A stretch of DNA of 64,000 bases, taken from assembly GCA_019096195.1 (NCBI GenBank), contig JAGTXK010000055.1:2170001-2234000 (forward strand), given 5' to 3'. The notes below the pieces were generated by a model. That model was not told the origin of the DNA, ran no database searches, and was given only the letters and a program-made list of their open reading frames with translations. Shown one piece after another: positions 10,762 to 23,046 of the stretch. Within the stretch, counting starts at the first letter, position 1. Each line of letters starts with the position of its first letter. The translations under genes were made by a program, and so were the position numbers. The DNA comes from Boletus sp. NGJ. Lineage: Eukaryota; Basidiomycota; Agaricomycetes; Boletales; Boletaceae.

Positions 10762-13700
10762 TCAAGTCCCCCTCGCCAATGTCTTCTTCAAGTCCATGTT
10801 CCGCTTCTCCAATGTCTGGATCCTCACCTGTGCCTCGTACATCTTCTTAAACAAGTATCTCCGCCTCTCCATCGATGCTCGCCTGCTCTTCCACAGGGAC
10901 TGGAAAAACGTCTCAGTTCCGGTGATATCTTGTAGCGTGGCGAGTTCGGCTTCGCAAGCTTTGACCGTACTGTCCGCACCAGCGATTAGTTTGTCGTTTA
11001 CCGCCATGTCTTGCGTTGCTCGGAAGACGGGGTCTGCGGCAGAATTAGCGACGTAGTCGTAGTGGAGACCGGTGGAGGTACCCACCATTTACAAGTCTCT
11101 CAAAGACGTATTTGAATACAGGTTTTCCTGGGCGTATGGTAGACGGTCGGCCTGACCACGATGCCTCAGAAAAAATCCTTTTGCATGATCTAAGTGAATG
11201 TAACACACCGTGCAAAGTTCCGATAGAGATCAACTCCATATGCTCCATAGAGCGCAAAGCGATTTCATCTCCCTTGAACGGGAAGTTTGCCAATACATCG
11301 TAGTAAGGAAGCTGCATGTTTGGATTACTGGTGAGCCCTGTCCAGGACTTGCAACGGCATAATTGGGGAGACTCACTTCTGTTTTCTGCGCGAGCTGCTT
11401 GAGCACTGTCCAGGCCTGCTCGCGTGTCCATGGCAAAGATTTGGCATCCTCAATGTCCTCCCCAAATGCGCTCTTCCGAAGCTCGCCGACACTGCGGGAG
11501 ATGATGTCTTCGACGGCGTCCTCAACGGCCTGACCGCTGCGAACTTTGTAGATTAACTGGATGTCGTGGTTAACACATTGTTTAAATAGGATGGTGGGAC
11601 ACTGACGATCTCAAGATCACTCGCGCGACCGCCAAGGCATTCAATACTAGCTACCTCTGGTCCTGTCAGCTCAGCAGTCATCCCGACTTCACGTAGACGT
11701 TGTTTCACGAACGCCAAGGCACTGCCAGCGTCTGCGTCGTACAGGGGAATAGAGTATAGAGGCTTTGATGGAAGAGCTGATAGTAAGAATGATGAGTGAG
11801 TCGTTGAGTTACCGATGATGAATTTATACCACGTGTGATTAGCTTCGCGTTCTCTCTGTTGTCGCTGACAACGACGACATGTGCAATCTGGAAAAGTACG
11901 TCGGTGAAGCATGAAGAGACATCACGGCAAGATCGCCTACCTTGTTCTCAACCAGGCTTGCCGCCCACTGGCTGAGCACATCCTGTAGTTCTTCCCTATA
12001 AACGCTACCGCGCGCGCCGTAGTTCGTAATGACTACAATGGGAAGGGCCGCAATGGCTTCAAGCTCCTCTGCACTCCTTTCCTTTCTTCTGAGCTCGCCT
12101 TCCACTTCTTTCTCCGCTTTAAGCTCTTCCATCACGAGAGCTCCGTCCTCCCCACCCGCTCCAACATCACTATCCGCTACACCGAAAACCTCATCACCGA
12201 CACCAAGCTCGGACATGATACCGTTCCCGGCAACGCAGTCTAACCTGCCATCATGCCAGGTACCCTGGCGAATTTGCTCTGTTCGGCGCGCTTCCTCAAT
12301 CTTACGGGCTTCCGCTTCGCGCTGAGCTTTGAATTCTTGTTTGGTAGCTTTGCGAAGTGATCGGTTTACATTCATGAGAGCTATTCCAACTACTTCAAGG
12401 ATTTGTTTCAGCTGGTCCGGGAGCGAGCTGCTAAAACCCGCTTCACGTGTGTATACAGTGAACAAAGGTGAAATTATAGAGGGGGTATGACCGACCTTTT
12501 TGACCAATGACACCCATGCTTGCGATATCGATGACGTTGGTAAGAGAATTCAGGAAGGTGAAGATAGGTCTGTAACCTGTTTGCTCTGCCAGAGCAGCTA
12601 CAAGCCTGGTATCAGACGTGGTTTTATTGAGCTCTGCACAATCGATGACTAGAGTTTTCCTGTGGATAATACGTCTCAGATGCCTGGAAAGTAATCGGAA
12701 GCTCTACTTACCGGCCACTGTCTTGCAATACGGCGGATACAAAATGAGATTTCCCGCTACCCTGGGGACCGTGAACGAACGCAACGGTTACTGCGAACTG
12801 CATGAGCGACGGTTGTGTGATATTCCGGTAAGAAAACGAACATACATGGAGGGTCAGTTAAATAGCTTCTCAGTGCATTTTCTGCTTCTCTGCGCTCCTT
12901 CCATCCACCTAGATCTGCTACTGGGCTATCTTCAGATGTGGATGAGAGGAATAATCGTTCGAGAGCGTGAGTTCGCAGCCACTTGAAGAGTTCGTATTCT
13001 TTTGGAGGTTCAGTCTCCTCAGTGTCGATTAGCAAGGAGATGGCTAACCTCTGTAATCAAACCAATTCAACATCTTCCCTTCGATGGAGAGCGCTCGGAT
13101 AGGGTCAAAAACCTGTGCACAGCAGGTTAGTGCGCGTCTCAAATATTCATTCAGAGCTTACAGTGTATGTCAATGTGCCAAGCAAGAAGAATAGAATAGG
13201 AAGAACTATTCTTGGATGAGCGGTGAGCCAATTGCGGATAGCATGCGCCTGGAGGGGTCGCTGGTAAAGAATTTGGAAGCGTGTGGGTTGGTTGTTATTC
13301 AGGAATTGATATCCATGGATGGCATTGCGTGCGATAGCGGCCGAACGAACGCGTACAAAGGAAACATCCGCGGAACGAAGAGTTCCAGCAGGGACCGGCT
13401 TCGGAGGGATTAAGTCGTGTATGTGGCCGTATGGCTGCTGAACAAGTGAGAATGGTCACTATCAAAGCAATAACTAAACAACTTGCGCGGAGGAGCTCGT
13501 AGAGGGTTTCCTCTTGGACATCGGGTCCCTCAAACCCAACTTTCAAAAGGGGAGAGGGATACCTATGCATATCCTGATAGTGTGTTATGAGTGCGCTTTA
13601 CTATGCCGTGTATGAACGGACCTCCAGCCATGGTTGACCTTTGACAAGCCAGACATTGCCCCAGTCGAGGCCAGCCCAGGAAGGCATGGCATGGTTGTCG

Positions 13701-14219
13701 GCTTCTGCCCTCAGTTCGTCTTCAATGTCTTTCAGTGCACTCTGTTTGTCTCTAGCACTATAGGTAAATTTCACAAAGACACCGCCATCCTTTTGGTATG
13801 GTTGAAGAGAGAGGACCTTGAACCCGTGTGTCTTGACGACAGAAAGGCGGGATTCTAGTTCCCCTAGAAGTGACTCTTCACGAAATACGCCGATATAATG
13901 GCGGACACTGGGGTAGCACTGGCAATCAGAGATAGTAGAGTGACTCCACGATCGGGACGTGCGTACTCCCAAATGCCCATTCGGATGGGAAAGACAGAAT
14001 CGACGAATAGCCAGCCCTCCTGGGCGCGACCACGTGTAAATGCGACAACCACTGGTAATAATTGCAGAGACTCACTGCCGCACTGACTGCAGGGCCGTCG
14101 GCGCTGCCCGTCAATTTCCGAATGCCAGGGGCTCTTGTTACAGTAGCAGCTACACGTCGCACTGCTGAGCTGGTCGCGGTACTTCGGACGACCAAACCTA
14201 AAACATTTCGAGACAACAT
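10762..14219 (-). CDS. YME2: Mitochondrial escape protein 2 (YME2/RNA12 family)
   Basis: An inner-membrane mitochondrial protein with an RRM and an AAA-like RNA12 domain, linked in yeast to mtDNA maintenance. The start at 14219 gives an Arg/Ser/Thr-rich presequence (MLSRNVLGLVVRSTATSS). In order: EGWLFVDSVFPIRMGIWEYAR, an RRM-like region around HDLIPPKPVPAG and SFVRVRSAAIARNAIHG, a membrane span (RIVLPILFFLLGTLTYT, near 13180), and a P-loop GPQGSGKSHF near 12750. The RNA12 motifs follow: LPIVVITNYG, WAASLVENKV, ALPSKPLYSIPLYDAD, LGGRASDLE, LPWTREQAW and SMEHMELISIGTLHG. The last exon ends VRIQTLEKRNMDLKKTLARGT with TGA at 10764-10762. More than ten short introns. The acidic insert after the P-loop region (ADSDVGAGGEDGA) is not typical of yeast Yme2. 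Confidence 0.9.
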
Positions 14220-14406
14220 ACGAATTTTTGTCTTCGTTGTGTTGTACTGTTGCAGATCTCAAGTCAAGAAATACAGTACTTGAACTGGTTTCCTACACCG
14301 GGGTAACCGCGGGAAAATAGTTCCTTTTCGAGGGTCCTCCATGGCCAAGACAAATTGTTTTTACCTGGCGTGTTGATGCGAGGCCTCGTTCTCCACTACC
14401 ACCGTC

Positions 14407-14430
14407 GTCCACGTCCACGTCCACGTCCGC
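14407..14430. repeat. Hexamer repeat (GTCCAC) in the YME2/nucleoporin promoter region
   Basis: Four near-perfect tandem copies of GTCCAC (the last is GTCCGC) lie in the 242-base gap between the divergent starts of YME2 (14219) and the nucleoporin (14462). Each repeat junction contains CCACGT. This could be a factor-binding cluster or simply a microsatellite in a 5' UTR. Confidence 0.6.
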
Positions 14431-14461
14431 TTCGCCATTCTGCTCACCGTCCAAGACAGCG

Positions 14462-17400
14462 ATGAGCATTTATACCCATCAAAATCATGCCGCTCCCCTT
14501 GCTCGCTCAAATTCCTTCTTTGGCACTATCAAAAACATCGTCACCGCCCCCTTTTCCTGGTTCGGGGGTTCAGACGATGAGTTCGAGGACACGAAAGGAA
14601 AGCGGAGGCGACTTCCAGCTGCCTCTGAGGATACACATATGGAGGATGAGAGTGTGCCGAGTAGGGCTAAGAGGATGAGGGTCAACTCACCCGACAGAGA
14701 CACCCAACCATACCTTGATCCCCCCAGATCTGCCTTCACCCAACCACGGCGCACCTCAGACAAATTTACGTCCGGCGCCGTTCGCGATATCACTAGGTCT
14801 CCTCGGAAAACGTTACATATTCCATCGACCTCGAATCAGTTACCACGTAACAGACGTACGCTATCTCCCCTTCCCAGTGGTTCACACCTCAAACCTCAGG
14901 GGATAACACGCACGATGTCTCTCGATCCGCCGTCTCATTCTAGCTTCTCGTCTCGTATACAGGCTGCTCCTACAATCCTGGATCTCCAATCAGAGCCAAA
15001 TCACGCGGGGGATTCCATGTCTACCAGTCGGGACGTATCCATGTCCCCACGACGTCTCCGCGTTCGCTCGTCACTCACTCCTCAGCCTTCCAATTCTGGT
15101 TTTGGTCCTGTCGTTCCACCACGTCGGGAGCCTGGTCCAGACGAGCCCCCTCCTCTGACTGCTCTGATGTCGAATCCCATGTTCGTAAAACCCCCACCTG
15201 CCGTTCAGAAGCAGGTCGTTGCGGAACCCCAAAAGCAATTAACTCTAGGGACCCTAATAGACTCTCAGCGTAGCGTATGCCCTATGTTCCTGTAGGACGA
15301 GGACGAGCCACTGATCATCTATTCCAGGCACGCGCACCAGCTCGTCAAAGCTCTATCTTGTTCGGAACAGGGTCCATGACGGATGTTTCTGCGCGTATGC
15401 CCATTATCTTATCGAATGTTCTCTCGTGACTCGACTCATATTTAGCAGGACATCTCTGGCCAGTTAACAAAGCCGAAATGGCTTTGCATGAGTTAGAGGT
15501 TTACAAGACTCCGTTGCTGCCTACACGATTGAAGGGCGCCACTGCTGTCCCGGATATGTTCCTACACAAGGAAAAGAAGCATATCACGCTAATGACTGAG
15601 GACAGACCTGTCAAGCCTCGACTTGGAACAAAGAGTAAAGGGAAAGAAAAGGGAAAGAGGAAGGAGAGGGAATCGATGAATGGGACGAAACCGTATGCGG
15701 GGGAAGGGGGCATGAAAAAGTGGCTGGCAAGGCGCAAGAAGGAGGAAGAGGAAGCAAAGGAGAAGGAGAGAGCCGAGGCAATGGAAGATGAAAGAGCAGA
15801 AGAGGAGAATAAATGCAAGGAGGCCGAAGTACAGAAGAAGAAACGTGAGGAAGAGCTTAAGGTTCCTCCACCCCCACCTCCAGCTCCTGTATTCGAGCCA
15901 AGAGTGTCTCGTGAAGGGCCTATAAGCTCTTTATTGCGAGTGGGTCGTACGAGGATTGGTCGAAACCACATAGAGCGCCCAGTATCGCGGCGTGCGAAGT
16001 TCTCCGCAGCCTTTGAAGATGAAGACGAAGATATGGAAGAGTCTCGCGCGGCAGAGCAGAAAGTACTTGAGGAAGCAGCTGGGAAAGCACCAGCATTCGA
16101 GTTTCCTGCGGGCTTTACGTTCGCCAAAGAGGTGGGTTGCAGAGTCTATCGACTGGGTACCTCGCTTACACTTCATAGATAATTATTACGCATGACTTGA
16201 CCCATGCAAAGGAACCACCGATTACTTCGCTCCCGTTTTCCCTCACTAAACCCACACCACTGCCTTCTGCGGCTGAAATAGTGAACCCGGCTCTAATCCC
16301 AGTCCTGACGACTCCAGCTCCAGCCTTGCCCAAGATAGCACTCATGCCTCCTACGCCTGATGCTGTAAAAGTTGCTCCAGAGGCCCCAGCAATAGTAGCA
16401 CCAATATCCGGTGCTGCAGCGATTGGAGTACCAAACTTTTTCGCCGGTTCCTCCGTTTTGGCCAAGGCACCGAATATGACAACACCACCTGCTTCATTTT
16501 TCACTGCCTCTGCGGTGGAACAGCTAAAGCCCTCCGAAGTTCCGGAATCACATGTACCAAAGACGGCTGATGCAGTTCCATCGCCATTCGGTGCTCCGTC
16601 GCGGCCTATATCCATATTTGCCACGCCTACTCCTGACTCTGCGGCCGCCTCTTCCACTTTCGCAGCTCTTCCTACATTACCGAAGGCAGCCGAAAAGCCT
16701 ACGACGGCTACACCATCTCTGGCCCCACCTTTCGCATTCGGGGCACCCGCGAGACCGGTTGAATCTGTTCCAGTGCCTACTCCCAATCGACCATCCGAAC
16801 AGCCACCACCAGCAGAGCTCGCGAAGCCTATTGTCCCATCAAATGGTATTCCCTTGTTTGGTGCTCCACCTCCAGCACCATCGGCTCCAGCTTCGATTTT
16901 GACACCCGCTGCGCCTGCCGCTATCGTTGAAGCGCCAAAGAGTGACTTCACCTTCGGTCAGCCGGCCCCTGTTACCACATCAACAACAGCCCCGGCACCG
17001 GTGATAGTACCACCTACAGCCAATACAGCCAAATCTCTGTTCGGTACTCCCCCATCTACGACTCCGTTCTCGTTCGAACAGCGTCCTAGCACTGCTCCGG
17101 CCGAGGTAAAGCCTGCAGCGAATCCATTTTCCTTCGCAACATCCTCCACGGCAGAGAAGAAACCTACGACGGGTTTCACCTTTGGCTCTTCGACTACCTC
17201 AACAGCAGCCCCTGTTGTTCCATCTGCATTCAGCTTTGGTGCCACCCCTAGTGGAACAACAGCGGCAGATGTCTCCAGTAAACCTTTCACGTTTGGGCCA
17301 ACTGCGTCAGCTAGGCCTGTCACACCTCCGAAAGCTGTGCAAGAGGTGACGATGGACGAGAGCCCAGCGAGGGACATGGTGCTAAATGGCAATGGCAAAG

Positions 17401-18101
17401 CACCGGAAAGACCAACGCTCGATTTCTCCTTCAATACGCCGAGCGGATCTGCATTGTTCGCTCAGAGCCCAGCTACGACCACTGCCCCCTTTAATTTTGG
17501 TGCCCCAGGTGCGACCGTCAATCCATTTGCAAAAGAAGAGAAGAAGGAGACTAAGCCTGCGGTCTCCTTTGCTGGCTTCGGGCAAACATCTTCTACTGGT
17601 TTCTCATTTAGTCAAAAACCACCAGAGAGTCCGGTGACGACTGCGCCTGCGCCTGCTCCCTTTCAATTTTCACAGCCGTCTCCAAGTGCTGCTCCAGCAT
17701 CACCATTCTCGTTTGCTGCACCTGCTTCTGCGGGTCCCTTCGGTCAACCCTCGACGGCTTCTGCGCCATCCAGTCCCTCGACGTTTAACCGGCCTGCATC
17801 GTTCACCTTCGGGACACCCACCACGGCGCAGCCAGCAGCCAGTGGATTCGGATTTGGGACAGGCAGTCAACCTGCTTCCCCTGCTACTGGCAATACTACA
17901 CTTCCGTCTGGAACGACCGGGGGAGCACCATTTACATTTGGTGGAGGGGCCAATGCGGCTGCCACCCCTGCCGTTGGCTTTGGTGCACCAGCGGGACCGG
18001 CGGGAGGATCGTTGTTTACGATGGGGTCTGCACCACCCCCCGCGGAAGGGGCGGGTGCAAGACGAATAAAAGGACTTCCGCGACGCGGCGGGAGACGGTG
18101 A
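14462..18101 (+). CDS. FG-repeat nucleoporin of the Nup1/Nup60/Nup153 (nuclear basket) type
   Basis: Four exons (14462-15274, 15328-15394, 15449-16131, 16179-18101) encode about 1161 residues. The N-terminus has a short amphipathic segment (NSFFGTIKNIVTAPFSWFGG), like the membrane-binding helix of yeast Nup1 and Nup60, followed by a Ser/Pro/Arg-rich region with basic nuclear-signal-like patches (KGKRRR, RAKRMR). The middle exon has a charged helix rich in K, E and R (about residues 340-420). The C-terminal 600 residues are Ala/Pro/Thr-rich with many FG, FTFG, FSFG and FGAP repeats that bind transport receptors. The protein ends ARRIKGLPRRGGRR, a basic tail. The family is clear; which yeast Nup is the ortholog is not. 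Divergent from YME2. Confidence 0.85.
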
Positions 18102-18691
18102 CGGCGATTGCAAACGTGGCACGGCGGCCGGTGGATGAATACAAGGATGTTTCTGCGCTATTCCCTTTTGTTTCGCTCTGAAAACGGACGAATGCTTGCT
18201 TTCCTCTCATATTCTTGCGCTACCCCTCATCGCCTACACTGATGTTAAGCATCGACGGTATGACCTGCTGAAAAAGCATGCGTCGTTTTGTAGGTTTTCG
18301 CTCTCATCCAGCTTATATCGGGAGTTCTTGTCTCTAGACATTCTCTTCGAGGATCGGCATTACTGGCGTTGCACGCTGGGTGGCTGACGGCCACCACTCA
18401 CTCACACTCTTGATTTTTCTTTGTTTCTCGCATCCTCACTGCAATCCCCGACGCTGAAGGCCTCGTAGATTCAAGTTGCATAGTCTGCTCCATCACATTA
18501 CCAGCCCCGCATACATACTATCTTGTTGTGTTTTCTTCTCTCCCTGGGTAGATACGTTTCTCGTGCATGCTCTGCTGCGCGTTGTAGATATACTTGTGGC
18601 GACGCGCGACGCGTCTGCTATGACACTTGGATTGACCACCACACCACCGAGAGAGCCAAACGCCTGAACGCGTGCCCAGTAGTCGTGCGAC
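18102..18691. promoter_or_regulatory. Intergenic region upstream of gamma-tubulin
   Basis: About 590 bases between the nucleoporin stop and the gamma-tubulin ATG. It is pyrimidine-rich, especially 18400-18560. No further gene is visible. It presumably holds the nucleoporin 3' UTR and terminator and the gamma-tubulin promoter. Confidence 0.4.
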
Positions 18692-20682
18692 ATGCCTCGC
18701 GAAATCGTCTCAATCCAACTCGGACAATGCGGAAATCAAAGTGCGTCCCTTGCTGTTCCCAACATGTCCGGGCGTCATCTAACGCGAGCGTGTCCATCCT
18801 CCAACGTCGCCCGCGCCTGCGTTCACGGCTGTCGCTGCCAAAACAATTACAACGGTATGACGATGATGAATACAATCAAGTGGGTGCCGTGTACTGGCAG
18901 CGACTCTGTGCCGAACACGGGATCAACAAAGAGGGCATCCTCGAAGACTGGGCGACGGAAGGTGGCGATCGCAAAGACGTGTTTTTCTACCAAGCAGACG
19001 ACGAGCATTACATCCCGCGTGCTATTCTCGTCGATCTCGAGCCTCGAGTACGTTTCGGTGTCCCGTTCCCGCACCCTTTTTTGTGTTTGCGTTCTTGTCG
19101 AACTAACGTCGACAGGTGATTAATAACATATTGTCTTCGTCATGGGCGAATCTGTATAACCCGGAGAATATATTTATGTCAAAGGATGGTGGAGGGGCAG
19201 GGAATAATTGGGCGCATGGGTATGCGTCGGGAGAGAAATTGTACGAGGAGGTGATGGAGATGATCGATAGAGAGGCGGAAGGGAGCGACTCGCTAGAGGT
19301 ACGCACACATCAAATCCTCTCTTCGCCGTTGGTCATATTGACTGACACGTTCCCCTGTTTCAGGGATTTATGCTCATGCACTCCATCGCTGGCGGAACAG
19401 GTTCTGGGTTTGGCTCGTTCGTACTCGAGCGGCTGAACGACAAGTTCCCGAAGAAGCTCATCCAGACGTATTCTGTCTTTCCCAATGCACAAGAGGGCGA
19501 CGTCGTCGTACAGCCTTACAACTCCCTCCTCACACTCAAACGACTGACGAACCACGCCGATTCGGTCGTTGTGCTCGACAATGGCGCCCTGGCGCGGATA
19601 GCGGCCGATAGGCTGCATGTACAGACGCCCACCTTTGATCAGACGAATCAGCTCGTGAGCGTAGCATCTCTTTTATCGCCAAACGTGGATGGCGCTGATG
19701 TCACTCTTGTTGTGTGGCAGGTGTCGACGGTCATAGCTGCGAGTACGCAGACGCTGCGTTATCCTGGTTATATGAACAATGACCTTGTGGGCATCATCGC
19801 GTCCCTCATTCCTACACCTCGATGCCACTTCTTGATGACGTCCTATACCCCATTCACGAGCGACCAAATTGACAAGGTCGGTTCACTGTCTTACACGATC
19901 GTCCTCGGACTCTCCTACTCACCGTGGGTGATTCCTAGGCGAAACCCATCCGGCGCACGACAGTTCTAGACGTCATGCGCCGTCTGCTACAACCGAAAAA
20001 CCGCATGGTATCGACGACGCCCAGCAAAACCGCCTGCTACATCTCCATCCTCAATATCATCCAGGGTGACGTTGACCCCACCGACGTGAGACGATGACAG
20101 ACCCTCGATGTGTCCGTTCGACGTGCTGACCGTGACCGTGTGATGGTTATAGGTACATCAGTCGTTGCTTCGCATACGAGAACGACAGTTGGCCAATTTC
20201 ATTCCGTGGGGGCCTGCGTCGATACAGGTGGCATTGACGCGTCGCTCGCCGTATCTGACTACGAACCATCGAGTGAGCGGACTGATGCTCGCCAACCACA
20301 CGAGCATTGCGTCCGTACGTCTTTTTATCCTCTTTCCAGGATTCGGTGCGGCTACTGATCTCCCGTCGTTGTAGCTGTTCAAGCGCATGTTGGACCAGTT
20401 CGACCGTCTCAGAAAGCGGAATGCGTTCTTGGAACAGTACAAGAAGGAAAAGATGTTTGAAAACTCTCTGGAAGAATTTGACGATGCGAGGTGAGGGTGA
20501 TGTGGTAACTTTCGGTTGTGTATCTTGACGTCTCTCTTTCTAGAGCCACGGCGGAGGAACTGCTCAAAGAGTACAAAGCTTGCGAAAGTGCAGATTATAT
20601 CACATATGTAGGTCCTTCGTTTCTGCGTGTCCGTCATAGCTAATCACACTGGCTACAGGGCGCACACGAAGAAGGATCGTGA
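18692..20682 (+). CDS. TUB4: Gamma-tubulin
   Basis: Gamma-tubulin nucleates microtubules at the spindle pole body as part of the gamma-tubulin complex. Exon 1 starts [16 protein letters not shown] at 18692. After a long first intron the protein continues [18 protein letters not shown]. The tubulin GTP-binding motif [10 protein letters not shown] lies near 19395, and typical gamma-tubulin blocks follow: [57 protein letters not shown] and [20 protein letters not shown]. The end is [16 protein letters not shown], then GAHEEGS with TGA at 20680-20682. About ten exons, all joined in phase. The C-terminal end converges with MBF1. Confidence 0.95.
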
Positions 20683-20899
20683 AAGTGTATCGAATGACCA
20701 CAGCACACCAATTGTCCACATTGCCTCATCTTTGTTTCTTGTACTCCATTTTACTAGTGCTCAGACATCACGCTTGTTTTCCAAGAAAATACATTGTAGG
20801 ATGAGATCTAATGATGACGCAGAACACAGGCAATATTGTGATAGTAATATCCATGGCGGTCTAAGTCCGTCGATATTAAAGGACTACGGAGGGGTCAAA

Positions 20900-21645
20900 T
20901 TACGACTTCTTTGGCCCCTCCAGCTTCTTCCCAATGTCCGAACCTGGAACCGAACATCAATTTCGCCATGCTAGATGAGACAGTGGATAATACATACCAC
21001 GAAGTTTGACTCCCAAGGTTCTCTCCATCTTGGAGAGAATTTGGGGACTGGGAATAGCCTTGCCGGATTCGTAATCCTGGATGACAGAGGGCTTCTCGTT
21101 TATCTTTTGGGCGAGATCCTTCTGTGTCAGCTGCTTCTCCATACGAGCGGTCTGGATGGCCTATGGCGCACACATGTGCATGAGTGAGAATACGAGACAT
21201 GGGACGGGGAGGAATACTGACCTTGCCGACAGAGGCATTGACCTTGGGAGGAGGTGCGACCTCGTTCTCGCGATCAAGCTTTGCTATCTTCTGGTGATCA
21301 GGGCCTAGGGGGGCACACTTTCAGTGAGCCAAAGAGTCAGACTGCGGAGCAAGCGAGCAATACGCACCAACATGTGCCTTGTTCCCACCGCCGGTGACTT
21401 TCTTGTCTGTCGCAACGACGGCTCCGGTTCGACGTGCCTACGTCCAAGGGGGGTGAGTGATTCCAAGCAGCATCACGAGTCGACTTACGGCTGTAGAGAG
21501 AGAGAGAAGGATGAGCGGGGCGACAAAAGAGAGCTGTGCCGGCAAGAGACTTACCGTTGAGGTCAGCGGCGTTGCGAGCGACCTTTGGGGCTTTAGCTTT
21601 GGAGCCGATGACGGTCTTGCTATCCCAGTCGAGGTTACCGTTCAT
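20900..21645 (-). CDS. MBF1: Multiprotein bridging factor 1 (MBF1), with a probable 2-base microexon
   Basis: MBF1 is a transcriptional coactivator that bridges TBP and bZIP factors, and it also acts on stalled ribosomes. The N-terminus reads [20 protein letters not shown] and the C-terminal half is a helix-turn-helix HTH_3/Cro domain ([37 protein letters not shown]). The protein ends [14 protein letters not shown] at TAA 20902-20900. Exon 1 (21645-21555) ends in phase 1 after DLN. The only way I find to reach the expected [15 protein letters not shown] in frame is a 2-base exon, CC (21490-21489), flanked by a perfect acceptor (ctacag) and donor (gtaagt). Exon 3 then runs 21437-21368. The remaining junctions are ordinary. 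Confidence 0.92.
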
Positions 21646-22062
21646 CGTAAAGGTAGTGCTTTTCTATTGTGGTTGGGTATGGTGCTGGTTGAAGGTCAAT
21701 GTCAGTCTACTTTTGACACGTTCGGCGGCTCGGAAATGCAGTTATGTCACAATGTCACGGAGTGTGACATTGACTCATACTGAGCCGACTGTGAGTCTCT
21801 TTCCTGCCAAAACGCTCGTAACCTCTACTGACTTTGGATTATCAGCAAGCCTCAACTTGGGCTCATCAAAGCAATCCAGCTCATTGGCAGGCCCATCAGC
21901 CAAGGAATATGACTCGAACCTGCATTTCGGCCGCGTGACTGCATGAGGCGGCAATGAGCGAAATGAAGATGAGGAACCTATAAAATCTTCCACAAGTCGT
22001 TCACACGAAGAGTCGACGTACGTTCGCTCATTTCTTTCACCATTTCCTTATGTTTGAGCATT
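21646..22062. promoter_or_regulatory. Divergent intergenic region of MBF1 and the zinc-finger orphan
   Basis: About 415 bases between divergent start codons. It contains GTGACATT-like sequence on both strands near 21745-21775, including a repeated TGTCAC/GTGACA core, but no feature I can name with confidence. Confidence 0.35.
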
Positions 22063-23046
22063 ATGGTTTCTACCAACACGACATCTCCAGCTGTTCTCGA
22101 CTCATCCTTGGACTTTGAACCTTCATGCTTTGAAATCCTCAACGTACTTCGTTCTCGTCTGTTTTTGGCCAGGACCAAGCTCGTGGAGAAAATCGAGATT
22201 GCCCAACTGGATGAGGAGCCCGGCAGTGTTTCGTGGGTGGAGTTCTCTCCATCTTACCATTCGCACTTAGTCAAGTGCACACTGTCCCTCCTCCCGAGGC
22301 TGGCCCCCTCTGCCATTCCTATGGCAAAAAGGGCCATGTTCGTGTACATTTTAGAGGTTCTGAACCGAGAGGATGATGATATTTTCAGACTCCTCCAACA
22401 TGGGAAGTCACAAGACAACCGTGTTCAAAGGGAAAAGAACCGTCTTGCACGCAAACGCTCGCGTGCTGCTAAGCGGGAGCGTGAACGTGAAGCTGCAAAG
22501 CGGATCGTTCCCCCCACTGGTTCCACTGTCGTCAGTATTCCTGATGGCAAAAAGTGCGCCAGTTGTGGGCGGTTGTTCAACAGCCGGAAACGCTACTCCA
22601 AGCATGCGTGCGTGCGCAAGGAGAAGAAGCAAAATATCCTACAAAGCCCCTCTGACTCTTCGGAGTCGGAGAGTCGTGCTTCGACTCCGACCAATACATA
22701 CTCCACAGTCGAGCCCTCGGTAACTGGCACCTCGGGGGATTCGGGACCCTTGGATTTGGAAACCCAGCTTTCTGAACAGCTGTTTACTGTTGAAGGTTCG
22801 CTGGGGGAATATCTCCGATGGGTTTTCGAGACACATAAGTGGGACAAGTTCCTTGTATGCGAGGGGAGGTACGGGACTTCCTGTGACAAGGTCGCGCATG
22901 GCGTGATCATACACGGCAATCACGAAACCTCCTCCTACCTCAAATGCGAGGACTGTGGCGCTGGTCGTTTTGAACTCCAGCCTTTCCCGCAGTTTCTACT
23001 CGATGCTTTGGTCAAGCAGCGTGGAGATGCCGACCCGGTGCTTTAA
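22063..23046 (+). CDS. Hypothetical intronless protein with basic region and Cys/His motifs
   Basis: A single 327-codon open frame from the ATG at 22063 to TAA at 23044-23046, without the introns that nearly all neighbours have. From N to C: a Leu-rich helical region, a very basic stretch (KNRLARKRSRAAKRERER) that only loosely resembles a bZIP basic region, a C-x2-C...H-x-C motif (CASCGRLFNSRKRYSKHAC) like a degenerate C2H2/C2HC zinc finger, a Ser/Thr-rich linker, and a C-terminal block with further paired cysteines (CEGRYGTSC, CEDCGAG). I do not recognise the family. A nuclear or nucleic-acid role would be inferred only from the basic and zinc-like parts. Codon use looks normal, so it is probably a real gene, possibly lineage-restricted or retro-derived. 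Confidence 0.7.
   Translation: MVSTNTTSPAVLDSSLDFEPSCFEILNVLRSRLFLARTKLVEKIEIAQLDEEPGSVSWVEFSPSYHSHLVKCTLSLLPRLAPSAIPMAKRAMFVYILEVLNREDDDIFRLLQHGKSQDNRVQREKNRLARKRSRAAKREREREAAKRIVPPTGSTVVSIPDGKKCASCGRLFNSRKRYSKHACVRKEKKQNILQSPSDSSESESRASTPTNTYSTVEPSVTGTSGDSGPLDLETQLSEQLFTVEGSLGEYLRWVFETHKWDKFLVCEGRYGTSCDKVAHGVIIHGNHETSSYLKCEDCGAGRFELQPFPQFLLDALVKQRGDADPVL

Noticed and set aside
16166-16951. Long (about 260 codon) open frame on the minus strand, antisense to the nucleoporin
   Set aside because: It is a Gly/Ala-rich shadow of the Ala/Pro/Thr-rich FG region, where codon bias keeps the opposite strand open. There is no promoter context or family resemblance.
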